Shown here piece by piece: positions 1 to 10,686 of a DNA stretch of 64,000 bases. The stretch is taken from the NCBI GenBank assembly GCA_921293015.1, contig OV121093.1:3829027-3893026 (forward strand), given 5' to 3'. The position numbers were made by a program, and so were the translations under genes. Within the stretch, counting starts at the first letter, position 1. Each line of letters starts with the position of its first letter. The notes under the pieces were generated by a model. The model was not told where the DNA came from, ran no database searches, and was given only the letters and a program-made list of their open reading frames with translations. Origin of the DNA: Phorcus lineatus (Eukaryota; Mollusca; Gastropoda; Trochida; Trochidae).

Positions 1-715
1 CATGATAACGTTAACAGTCACTAAGTTCTGTAGTTGAGTTCCATTGACGCTCTGGTCAAAGCTAAGTGAAATACCACGAGACTAACATACCAGCTTCCAA
101 AGAAAGACCAATACCGGTCAAAATTACCCCTTTATATCCCACCGGTATGTTATACTGTTGGATATAGTTATATAGGATATAGCCCTGTCCGTCTGTCCGA
201 AAATATGTAAGTTTCCTACCTCACTCAAAAATGTTTAACATGGTATTTGTAAATGGAAAACAGATAATCTCTTCTTTATTTAACTATAATTGTGTAAAAT
301 GTCAATATCGACCGCTGTCAGCAGTTCATTTGCGCCCTAAGATAGCTAAAACCCTTAGAACATAACGATCTTCAACGTGTTTTACATTTAGTTTGTAAAG
401 ATTTTCAACGTCCCCTTTGATTTGGATCGTGGGTTCGTTTTAGTCAGTTATCAAAAATATTATATTCATGGAACTATATTTTCTCAGATGTCATATAACG
501 TCTTCTCATCTCGATTATCCGTAGACGTAGAAGGAGCTTAAAGCAGGTACTTTGAACGTAATTCGAGCACAACAAATAGAAGAGTATAGCTTAGGGACAC
601 AGAGTATGCTATTGGAGTCACATTTTGGTTAATAATGTCAATTCATCGTAAAAAAGGTTGTTTTTTTAGACATTCACCTTATAGGTTCAGTATAGAAACA
701 ATAAACCCAGTTTAA

Positions 716-784
716 TGAGAGGGAGGGAGGGAAGGAGAGATAGAGAGAGAGAGACAGAGACAGAGACATAAAGACAGACAGACG
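716..784. repeat. Purine-rich simple repeat (GAGG/GAGA/GACA)
   Basis: A run of GGGA, GAGA and GACA units on the + strand with almost no pyrimidine interruption in its first half. Confidence 0.9.
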
Positions 785-974
785 GAATTTGGCAATTTAG
801 AGATAAAGATGCAGGTTTAGGGAAGGTATTTGAGTTTAAATCAGGACAAATGTAGTTTGGCTCTTATCTTAGCCACATATTAGTTTATGAAACATACTCA
901 ATGTCACTTTAAAACCAAACTACGTACGTTTGATTTAGACTTTCATTAATATTTACTTTTATTGATGAGTAAAT

Positions 975-1243
975 TGTCTTGATGATCCATTTTTAATCAC
1001 AAAATTATCATTTATCTGGCATGTTTGATCATCCATATTCAATCACGAAATTATCATTTAACTGGCATGTTTGATCATCCATATTCAATCACGAAATTAT
1101 CATTTATCTGGCATGTTTGATGATCCATATTCAATCACGAAATTATCATTTATCTGGCATGTTTGATGATCAATATTCAATCACGAAATTATCATTTATC
1201 TGACATGTTTGATGATCCATATTCAATCACGAAATTATCATTC
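975..1243. repeat. 46-bp tandem repeat, about 5.5 copies
   Basis: The phrase CTGGCATGTTTGATSATCC recurs at exactly 46-bp spacing (GGC at 1018, 1064, 1110 and onward). Copies differ by scattered substitutions. The array runs directly into the 31-bp CRE array. Confidence 0.9.
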
Positions 1244-1418
1244 ATGACGTCAGAGCATTGTCACATATAACTTGATGACGTCAGAGCATTGTCACATATA
1301 ACTTAATGACGTCAGAGCATTGTCACATATAACTTAATGACGTCAGAGCAATGTCACATATAACTTAATGACGTCAGAGCATTGTCACATATAACTTAAT
1401 GACGTCAGAGCATTGTCA
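1244..1418. repeat. 31-bp tandem repeat with six perfect CRE palindromes
   Basis: Units start at 1244, 1275, 1306, 1337, 1368 and 1399. Each contains TGACGTCA followed by GAGCA(T/A)TGTCA. TGACGTCA is the full consensus cAMP-response element bound by CREB/ATF bZIP dimers (established knowledge). Spacing of 31 bp is close to three helical turns, which would place all sites on one DNA face. Whether it regulates anything is unknown. Confidence 0.9.
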
Positions 1419-1595
1419 TCAGTGTTCTGACTAATGAAAAGCACTGTAAAGTCTTTAACTGTTGATTCAAGAGCATTGTGACGATTTTCTTGTTCCGGTA
1501 TCTACAATGAAAGAATGTCACAAAATCTCACACATGCGATATCTACTGCAAATGAATGTTTGAGAAATCTTAATGGAGAATCACATCAGCCTTGA

Positions 1596-1908
1596 GGGGG
1601 CGGGATAGCGCAGTGGTTAGCACGTTCAGCTTCGGATCAAGAGGTCCGTGGTTCGAATCCCGCCGGGGGCTCGGCAACTTTGTCTGCAGTAGAGAACTGT
1701 TCTTCACGCAGTCAGGTTTGGGTGCAATGCTACACTGAATTTCGGCACAGTACCACCCATGGTTCGCTAGTTCCAGCCGATGCTCGCAGGTTTCACCGCA
1801 ATACATAGCCACAATGGTGTTGCGGGCTTTCTCCCTGCAATAATTCTAGCAGCCGCGATATAAGTGAAATAATCTTGAAAGCGGCGTTAAACCCCATATC
1901 ACCTCACC
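1596..1908 (+). mobile_element. tRNA-derived SINE, full length
   Basis: The head has tRNA-like pol III promoter boxes: an A-box-like TAGCGCAGTGGTTAGC and a B box GGTTCGAATCC. An unrelated body follows, then AAGCGGCGTTAAAC and a (CCTCA)n tail. It is flanked by a perfect 15-bp target-site duplication (1581-1595 and 1909-1923), indicating recent insertion by LINE machinery. The head is a degenerate tRNA, not a functional tRNA gene. Confidence 0.92.
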
Positions 1909-2399
1909 TCACATCAGCCTTGACGGATCCTGTATGGTGAAAATTCCTTTGATATTTGATAAACAGGTGGATACTAAAAACAATGATAAAATCGTGACTA
2001 GAACGTACTAATTATCTTTTCTGAGTTTTATTAATTATGTAATTCAATCGCTCAAAAATTACAAAATCAATAACACTCAGGAAAGATAAGCCGTTATCAC
2101 CGTCTCTCGTAATTCATTGTCCCATATTTGTGCCATATTAAACTGCATAATCGAGTCGGCGTAATAAAACTGCAGATTTGACGTTACAATAGTTTGCAGG
2201 TCTGGCGTCGCACGGTAAATTCATACAAAAGTAAAAAAATACACGTTTACAGCCGTTTATTCCGTACACATCGGAATAGAAATACTCGTACAGCTTCATT
2301 GTAAAGCACATTCATTTAATTACAAAGCGTCGTTATCAAAACTGAAGTATCGAAAAATAAGACTCTAAGGTCGTTCTTAAGACGGAAATTTATCTCTTT

Positions 2400-2770
2400 T
2401 GTCCATTGACAAATATTTATCATCCAAAACTGTGTTTCACAGGAGTTATCGCTTGTGGAAGTTCAAGCAATATCTCCTAGGAGATATCGCTTTGACAGTA
2501 GATTTTGAACAATGCCCGATTACAGTCAAGTTCATGACATCACAATTATTTTACATCAAGTAATGACATCACAATGTTATGACGTCTTAAAAATGATGAC
2601 GTCACAATGCTCATCACTCCACTGAGAGTCTAAGAGTACTTGTGTTCAGAAATACACATTTTTAACGGAATCGAAATGAAAAATCCTCGGATATTTGTAA
2701 CTTTTATCAACTCTTGTTGATATATTTGATATCAGAAGACACTTGGGTGAGATTCTCTACGTAAACATAA
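2400..2770 (+). repeat. Dispersed repeat carrying TGACRTCACAATG motifs
   Basis: Block order is A (TTTCACAGGAG...GAAGTTCAAG...AATATCTCC), then several TGACATCACAAT/TGACGTCACAATG motifs (2513-2625), then B (TATTTGATATCAGAAG...GAGATTCTCT). The same blocks, with A reversed, occur at 30715-31165, so this is a repeat family rather than a one-off. Confidence 0.65.
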
Positions 2771-4677
2771 GCACCGTCGGATAATTCCATATACTTGACT
2801 GGTGATTGCGTACACAATCTCCTTACAGTGAACTTCATTCGATATAATAGGGTGCCGCTAATGGCTGGATTATTGCCCAAGCTGCGTTAAACAATAACTC
2901 ACTCATTCACTCGATATAACAGGGTTTTATCATCAAACTGATGGTTACTTCGGTATCAAACATGCTTTAGCTCGTTGTATACGGTATCCTTATTTGGTAC
3001 CAAATTCGCTTTTGCTCGTTTGATAAGACATCTTTAACTCGTTTAGTTATTAAAAATAGCACTTAATTGCAGGTCTCCTATTTTTATTAAACTTCCTGAC
3101 AATATTGTCGAAAGATAAAATTGATGTTTCTTTTGTGAATAAACCCGCCATTACCTGCAAACATGACCATCAAATGCCGCATCTTCCAAGACTAACGCTT
3201 TTGAAAAACGCATTTTAAAGCTACGAACCGAATGTTTTAAGCAAAATAATATGCTAAAATAAATATAATTTCAAATCAAACATTTACACAAATCTATCAT
3301 GTTGTTGAAATTTAATTAATTGAAATTTAATTTAATTGAAAATTTAATATTTATGAATAAAAAATTAATTCACGTAAGCGGTGATAATAACGCACATCCG
3401 AATATAATAACTTTCATAAACCTCTGATTGAGTTTAAAAGAGAAATTCCTGGAACAAACAAAAAAAACGAATCTTAAGAAAAATCTTAAATGAATTCACG
3501 GAGATCTCATTACCAGAGACCAGCTGTGTTTAAAATCACTGTCACTGAAAATGACGCGTTTTATCGATTATTTGAAAAGTGTATAATTTCATATGCTAAT
3601 GCCGCCCAATGGAAACTTACTCGATTTAAAGTAAACGTTTCTGCCTAAACTGTAGCAATTCAGTGCGCAAACGCAAAGCATATGTCTAAAATTAGTCCAT
3701 CTGAATAATTTAATGAACGAAAATCTTTTAAAACAAAGCTAAAATTTCATTCAACTCAAATCTTATGACCGGTAACAAATCTACATAAAAACATCTTAGC
3801 AACATTTAATATCTACAATGACGTTTTTTATTAATCAGAGAATAAAATGAACGTATTACATTGACATACGACACAGCTTAAATAAATGTTTTTATCTATC
3901 TACTCCTTGTGTTGTCTTCATATATCAAAAGAAATATTTTATTCTTTTGAAAACGATGGACTCGATCCGCCTTCGTGTAGTACTTCCGACCTAATTCCGT
4001 GTTCCATTTCAACGCGAAATAAACCATCGCATTGTTCCTAATATTTTTTGTTTTTCCAATATTCTCGAAATCCCGTTAGAACCTTTGCTTCTCTCGCTCT
4101 CCCTTCTCTCCCCGCTATAACGCGACCTCAAAAGCGCCCGTCACTGCCAAGCATAACGCTGCTTCTGGGAGCGACCAGCTCGCTTTGCCCATCTTTCTTG
4201 TGCTCGCTACAGCCTACGCTTGCCGCTTTTACACGTGCAGCACGTGAAACATAAAAAAACCATCACAAATACGAGCACATATTTGACATTTTTTTCGTTG
4301 TGGCATTTTCGCGGGAAAGAAAACTGCTAGAAATGTTGACCTCAAGTAACCAGTGCTCTTACAAGAAGACTACTTCCCCCCCTGTGTAGCCTGAAAACCA
4401 AATAGCGGAAACCTATCACAGGATACCAACTGCATCACAGCCACCAAGCCACCCGAGCGCCACCACCAACAAACTCAACCACGGGATACAAACAACGCAA
4501 GATTAACTAATTTAAATTCTTCAACAAACAGCAATCAAATCCTGAGGAGGGGGGCAGTAGAGAAGATGGAACAGCTGGCGCAAGGCTAAAGGCTTAGAAG
4601 GTTGTGCTACGGTTGAATAGCCGCAAATTCATGCCCACGAAGAGCTAAAGGAAGGCCTAATTTGTAGAGGGATTTTG

Positions 4678-5175
4678 CTACGTTTCTCCCGATGGTAGCG
4701 CACACATGGCCCCCTGTTTAGGAGGCCAACTGCCCCTTGCGGTAGTGATATTACTAATAACACTTCTTAAAGGTAGGTCATTCATTTTTTCTAACATAGC
4801 CTCCCTCCCCTTGACCTCGATCGGAAAAACAACATGGCTGTCGTCAGAATCTCGCTGGCCAGCATACACATCTTTCCCCCGACCCCGCACCTTCTTCTCC
4901 TTTATATGAACCCCATAATAGTGTTTCAGTTTGACAATGGACTCACGAAGGTTCGGCGTGAGACCTGATTCCAACGGCATCTTTCTTAAACATCGAGCCG
5001 CCAGCTCGACCCGATTTTCGGCCACGAAGCCCAAATGCTTGCCCTGTCCATTAGGTTGCTGACCGGTTGTACAGTCAATATAAACCCTTATCCCACCCCT
5101 TACGTCGCCCTGAGGCTCGTTATCACTGTGTATATACTTCAAAATGATACACCATGCTATACACGATGACAGCAC
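4678..5175 (-). CDS. Unassigned 165-codon ORF in a CpG-richer patch
   Basis: Open from Met at 5175 to a stop at 4678. The product is soluble, mixed charged, with basic runs (KEKKVRGRGKDVY) and three Cys in its first ~35 residues; no family was recognised. It is the longest ORF outside the receptor and the transposase, and its base composition is richer in GC/CpG than its surroundings. It may be a fragment of a transposon-encoded protein, a partial exon, or chance. No flanking splice signals or terminal repeats were identified. Confidence 0.3.
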   Translation of the reverse strand: MLSSCIAWCIILKYIHSDNEPQGDVRGGIRVYIDCTTGQQPNGQGKHLGFVAENRVELAARCLRKMPLESGLTPNLRESIVKLKHYYGVHIKEKKVRGRGKDVYAGQRDSDDSHVVFPIEVKGREAMLEKMNDLPLRSVISNITTARGSWPPKQGAMCALPSGET

Positions 5176-8100
5176 ATCGCTGTCAAATGCGTTTGTTTTG
5201 ATTTTTTTCCGATGTGCGTTGTGTTGTATCTAACCGCAAGGTCACTCTCCAAGCTTGTAGGGGCCAGGTAGCACGAGGTCACGGTAGCGCTGGGTTGGGA
5301 CACGCGTCGGGGAAATAACAGTATTATAGTCTTCTTATTTGGCGAAATAACACTCTTATTTTCATCTTATTCTACATCCAAATTGGCACATCTTTTCTCG
5401 ACATAGCTCACCATTGGACAATACTGGTTGAAAAATAGGCTTAAAGGTCGTGGTTGATCCATTGATTTCGTAGAAAGAGATCTTTGGTGGTTTTGTCGAT
5501 GAATTAGAACACAAATTTAGTGGAAATAATAATTAATATAAATATGTGAATCTATTTACATTTCCATTTCACTTATGGCTTCCTGGTTTGTGAACTGAAA
5601 CAGGTTTCAAAGACAAAAATAAACACAATTTGCTGTAAAATTCGTAGTAATACATAAAGAAACTTGTTTTCAGTATAATTCTACATTGTTGCAATATTTT
5701 AACAAATGTTGCTCTATTTCATCTTTGTTCAACAATGTTATAGATAATCTTAACATGTCAACAAGTATGTAGTGTCCACTGAGAACCATATTGGCAATGA
5801 TTCTGGAGAGGTAACAATGTTGTCAATTGTTATTTATTTCTTATCAAAAGAATCTATGATAGCAAAATGTTGATCTATGTATCACAAACAATTAATATGT
5901 ACACAGTGTTTTGAATTAGAATTTCAAATTAATATTCCTCACAGTTCTGTTTAGAACTATCTATTTTGCATATAATCCAGCTTTCACCATTTAGTTGTCA
6001 AGGATTCATAATTTCATTTGTGCAAAACTAGTCGCATAATACATTTTCACCTGTGTAAACAGTAAAATATGTGATGACAGTTGACTGTAAACATTCTGGT
6101 TTGAGTTAAAAGTTAAGTTTGATGTAAGTTTATCTTTTGATTTAATCTATCATGTCACAAATTGTAATCCTTGATCTTTTACTACTGACTGCTTGCTACC
6201 TCAGTCAGACTATAAATGTTTCAGGATGTTGAATGTTTGTTTGTCAGCAAGATCATTCGAATTGCTAAACTTTAAACTGATTGAACACTTGAAATAAGAT
6301 GCTTAGAATTGAAATAATGAGAGTCTGAGTTTAATTTTAGTGAAATTATATTGTGGTATGAACTACTTACATTAATAAATTCACTCCAAGCTACAGGGTC
6401 ACATAACTTGGGTATACCGTGGGTATGGGTAATGGGTACATACTTTATGGGAAGTAAAAATAAATCTTTGTCAGATGGTTAACTTATTGCTTTCAGCAGT
6501 GGAGGCTGTTCATAAGTGTTATCAACACAATGACTGTGGGGGTATTGTTATCAATACATTCGTTCTCTTATGTCCATATCACCAGTATCCTGTACTGTTA
6601 TAGCTCTGTACATCCCTGTATGTTGTACATTGTTGTAATTGTTACTCCATGTGTTCAAAATTTCAGGTTGTATTGCCCAAGATTCACCCCTTAAGATAAC
6701 AATATTAATGATGTGTTAAAAAGTTTAAACAAATTTTTTAAATACCCAGTTTATTGAAGATTGTTATGGTTTTCAATATCACCTTTGATATATGCGGATA
6801 TTGCTTCATAGTCATCATAAATGTTACGTGTTTAAAAGTGTTAATATTGTAGCAAGTTACTTAAATGCTCTTAACGGCACTTTACATATTAACTCCACTC
6901 TTTTGAGATTCATCATGTTTTCGTTTCAGATGCACATGTTGCTCAATTTCACCTTATATAGTGTTTACACGTGGACCCTTCATTTTTACTCTCCTAAACT
7001 AGCACATATCTTTGTCCTTATCTATTCACAGGTTGTTCACTGCATGGTCATGTTGGTCATAGAACCTTGTTTTGTGTTTTGGTGATAACACAGATTTCCT
7101 ATGTAGATATTGCCCAAAATTAACTGAAAAGAAATACAAAGAATACAAAAAGTGAAACATTATAACATAAATGTTGGAAGAATGTTATACGGTCTCATGT
7201 TCCTAACAGGGTGTATGCACTGCAGTAATATGGAAGTGTTGATGTGTAAAACATTGTATTACTGTTATCTGTAACACCAACTTTCTATGGAGATATGGAA
7301 TCCTACTGTTTATAACTGTGTTATATTTTTTTTTTTTAAAATACCATCCCGCTCATTAACCATTTTCTTGGTCGTTAATTTGTAAAAATGACTCTGTAAT
7401 GACAATGACTTTTGTTAAATGTACAAAATCTTACAATGCAAGGACCCTTTATCGTTCAATTGATCACTTAAAAATTCTCAAACCAGCTTGCATGAAATCA
7501 TAATGTAATGTAAACAGATGAACGCAATGCAATTCATTGAATTACAATGTACACAATATGTTTACATAACATCACCATGCTGCTGCATTATAGGATGATA
7601 TCAATCCTCATCGGTGTAATAACTGCATGAGGCAACACACTTCATCAAGTTACAATGTACCTATTGTGTAATCCCTACTTCACCCTGTGCTGTCGATCAA
7701 TTGTTTACAAATGCACCCGTCAATTTCATTCACAAATTTTATGCTGGCTCCTTCATTGGCTGGGAGGCTTGTTTGTTTACATCTAACGTTAAGAGCACAT
7801 TGCACCGGGAAACGGCTGAACGACTTGTCAATGAAATAAGGAACTGATGTAACTTAGGCTCTTGACCTGAAACCAGGACATTTATGAATGGGTTGTAAAA
7901 TTAGTGACCCCTTTGCTTATGTAACTGTTGATTAGCGGCCGAGATGAAATGTGATTTATATGAGCAATCAAAGTTAAATCAAAATTGAATTTGTCTTATA
8001 AAATCAAATATAACTTGAAATTGATGACATTTTAATCATTTACGCCTCATTATTTGTAAATGTTCGTTCTTATGTTATTTGATTTTAATGCTGTTTTATT

Positions 8101-9379
8101 TGCAGTCTGATGCAAATTAAAATTAGCAATATTCATGATATCTAATTTGAAATATGGAGATTAAATGCTTTTTATGTAAATCAAATTAAACGTGAATTAA
8201 AATTAGCTATTTTTAATTGAAACTTTTGGTCTTCTTTTACCTTTTTGTGAACCATTTTAGATATAAACAAACTGACAGTAGTGGGCTATTTATGGTTAAC
8301 AGTTGTGAGTCTATACTCTCTCATTAATTCAAGGTTAACACTATTTGTTTTGTTTGATATGTTGATTTAAATAACAATTTGTTTCATTGCTTGCAATAAT
8401 TTATTGGCATGAATTTGTATGAGTTTTGGTACTTTTGAAATTGGATGGTTTTAATCTCACATAGCTCATAAATAAAACAGGTTTTTAAAAAAAAAATCTA
8501 GTTCTAGAGTTTACTAATTTTATAATTATTTTTGATTTGACACTTAAATTTTTTTGTGTTCAAATTTTGCCCAATAGAGTGATAGATTTCAGTGTTGTAG
8601 GAAATTTTATATTAGGATATCTTTTATTATTTTACAATGACACTTTAACCATAAACTATGGTGAATAATCAATTAAGGTCTATTACCATATGTATTCCTT
8701 CCCGTACTGGTGTTTCCATCACACAAATTAAATGTAGCACTTTCAGCTAAATTATGCAAGTTAATTACTCTTAAAATTTGTAATGAAATTCATATTAAGA
8801 CCAGCTGTTGAGACTCGTCTATCTACCATTCGTTAGTTTATGGAAAACATTTTTTAATTTTTAGTATGCTTTGTAACCATTTTTTTTTATTGAAAATAAT
8901 TTAAACAGGTAATTTATTGTTAAATCCTGTTATACTTTAGTGTTGAATAAAAAAAATCTTCCTGATCATTTGAAAAGTTTGTTTACTGTATTGTTAACAA
9001 ATATTTCAACTATGAAATATTTAAACATAATTTTGTGTCAGGATGTATCACACACTTGAATGGAGGGACAAGTATTTGTAAGATAAGTATATAGGTAATC
9101 CCTGAAAAATGTGAGGTTTAGAGTTTAAAAAAGAGGTCTGTTAACAAAAGGTCAAAGATCGCTAAAAGTAGAGGGATTTTCCCAACCAATTATGAAAAAA
9201 ATCTGAGAGTTTAGAGTTATTCTTAACGGAAAGAAGGTTTATGTATTCTGAAAATAAAACTTTTACCTGTAACAAAGTACTAGATTGAGAGTTTTCAAAA
9301 TTTAATAAATATTTATTGCTATTGTATACCCAGAATGCATTTGTAATAGGACTCAAGGGTGCACTGCCAACCCTTGCTT

Positions 9380-10350
9380 TCTTCTGTTGTCATCACATTA
9401 ACCCCCTTCCTGCCAGTTTTATAGAGAACATCAGGGTGCTAGGAGAGCAGGACACCGGGGTGCACCATTAACTGTTTTCCTGGAGTCTATTGCATCTAGT
9501 CCAAATATTAACCCTTTTCCTTTGTATTCCAGCCCATGTTAACAGAACACAGCACAACCTAACTAACCCTTTCCCTACTTGTTTCCACTAATATTAAGTA
9601 TAGTGAAGCGTATATACATTCAGTTACTAATCACTTAATCTTGTAGCTATTCTTACATTACCAGTTCTTCTTGACCACCTATTTAAACTATATCTAAACT
9701 AACCTTGATATTAACCCTTCTCTGCATGTTCCTGAGCACATCAACCATAACATTTCTCATTCTAAATCATTGGCTTAAATAAGCTCTAACTTTACACTTA
9801 ATACAGCTCACTGCTTCGAGAGCTCCCATAACATCAACCCGGATATAGGGGTGCACTTAGATAAGCTTAAACTTACTTATCACTGCTGATCACTATAAAA
9901 GCCTTTTCTTCATTACCACATTAACCCTTCCCCTGCCTGTTGTAGGTCAATGTAAGGAGAGCTCCTAGCACGTCAGCCTGGAGATAGAGGTGCACGATCC
10001 CGAATAATGCTTGTTTTCATAACCTTAATACCCTTCTTCTGTCATGATCACAACATTAACCCTTACCCTACCTGTTGTAGGTCAATGTAAGGAGAGCTCC
10101 TAGCACGTCAGCCTGGAGATAGGGGTGCACGATCCCGAATAATATTTGTTTTCATAACCTTAATACCCTTCTTCTGTCATGATCACAACATTAACCCTTA
10201 CCCTGCCTGTTGTAGGTCAATGTAAGGAGAGCTCCTAGCACGTCAGCCTGGAGATAGGGGTGCACGATCCCGAATAATATTTGTTTTCATAACCTTAATA
10301 CCCTTCTTCTGTCATGATCACAACATTAACCCTTACCCTACCTGTTTCAG
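9380..10350 (+). repeat. Tandem copies of the E1 acceptor and exon edge (135-bp unit)
   Basis: Three near-identical units have their pseudo-acceptor TGTTGTAG ending at 9945, 10080 and 10215. The real acceptor ends at 10350, so spacing is exactly 135 bp throughout. Each unit holds about 80 bp of intron plus ~55 bp matching the start of E1 (GGAGAGCTCC...GGAGATAGGGGTG). More degraded matches lie at about 9390-9470, 9515-9545, 9720-9750 and 9805-9860. In the frame used by E1, a CAG codon is TAG in all three clear copies, so they would be poison exons if used. Confidence 0.85.
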
Positions 10351-10686
10351 CTCATGGCGAGGAGAGCTCCCAGCACATCAACCCGGAGATAGGGGTGTAC
10401 TACCCCGGGGAGGTGTTTGTGTCCCAGAAGAATGGCCACCTCCTCCTCAACTGTTCCTCCCCCTCTACCTCCAAGGGGGGCGTCGCCCAGTTCAACTATA
10501 CCTGGCTAAAGAATGATGAACCTGTGGCAGATGTCAACCCTAAAATCAGACTTTTTCAAAACGGGTCCCTTTATATTAAAAAATTCAGGAAGAGAAAACG
10601 GAAATCCGATGAAGGGGTGTACACATGCATTATCAAAGATGGAATCGGCAGCTTCATCGCCAAACATGTGCGGGTGCAAGTTGCCA
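10351..10686 (+). CDS. Exon E1: complete Ig domain 1
   Basis: The acceptor CTGTTTCAG ends at 10350 and the donor GTGAGT starts at 10687; the exon is phase 1-1. It reads an Ig domain with LLLNCSS (B-strand Cys), YTWLKND (C-strand Trp), NGSLYI and DEGVYTC (F-strand Cys). Possible N-glycosylation sites are NCS, NYT and NGS. This is the only Ig domain in the gene encoded by a single exon. Three 135-bp tandem copies of its acceptor and first ~55 bp lie directly upstream. Confidence 0.9.

Larger units (their letters stand above)
1..10350. other. Upstream or first-intron DNA; signal-peptide exon not located
   Basis: No exon of the host gene could be supported here. A phase-1 leader exon (Met, hydrophobic core, donor after codon position 1) must exist, but no convincing candidate was seen; it may lie outside the window. 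Recognisable content is the SINE at 1.6 kb, tandem arrays at 1.0-1.4 kb, a dispersed repeat at 2.4-2.8 kb, a CpG-richer patch at 4.0-5.3 kb and degraded E1-edge copies from about 9.4 kb. The stretch 5.3-9.3 kb is AT-rich with nothing recognisable. Confidence 0.6.

Noticed and set aside
1244-1418. CRISPR array
   Set aside because: Units are contiguous with no variable spacers, and the DNA is animal nuclear; the same applies to all other tandem arrays here.
1601-1666. A tRNA gene
   Set aside because: Box A and B are present, but the arms do not fold as a full tRNA and the sequence continues into a SINE body with a target duplication.
4048-4254. Signal-peptide exon candidate
   Set aside because: The ORF is Ser/Leu/Pro-rich without a clear leader core, and no phase-1 donor follows at a suitable place.
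7741-7840. Short Met-led hydrophobic start as a leader exon
   Set aside because: The hydrophobic stretch is short and interrupted by Arg and His, and no donor in phase 1 was found.
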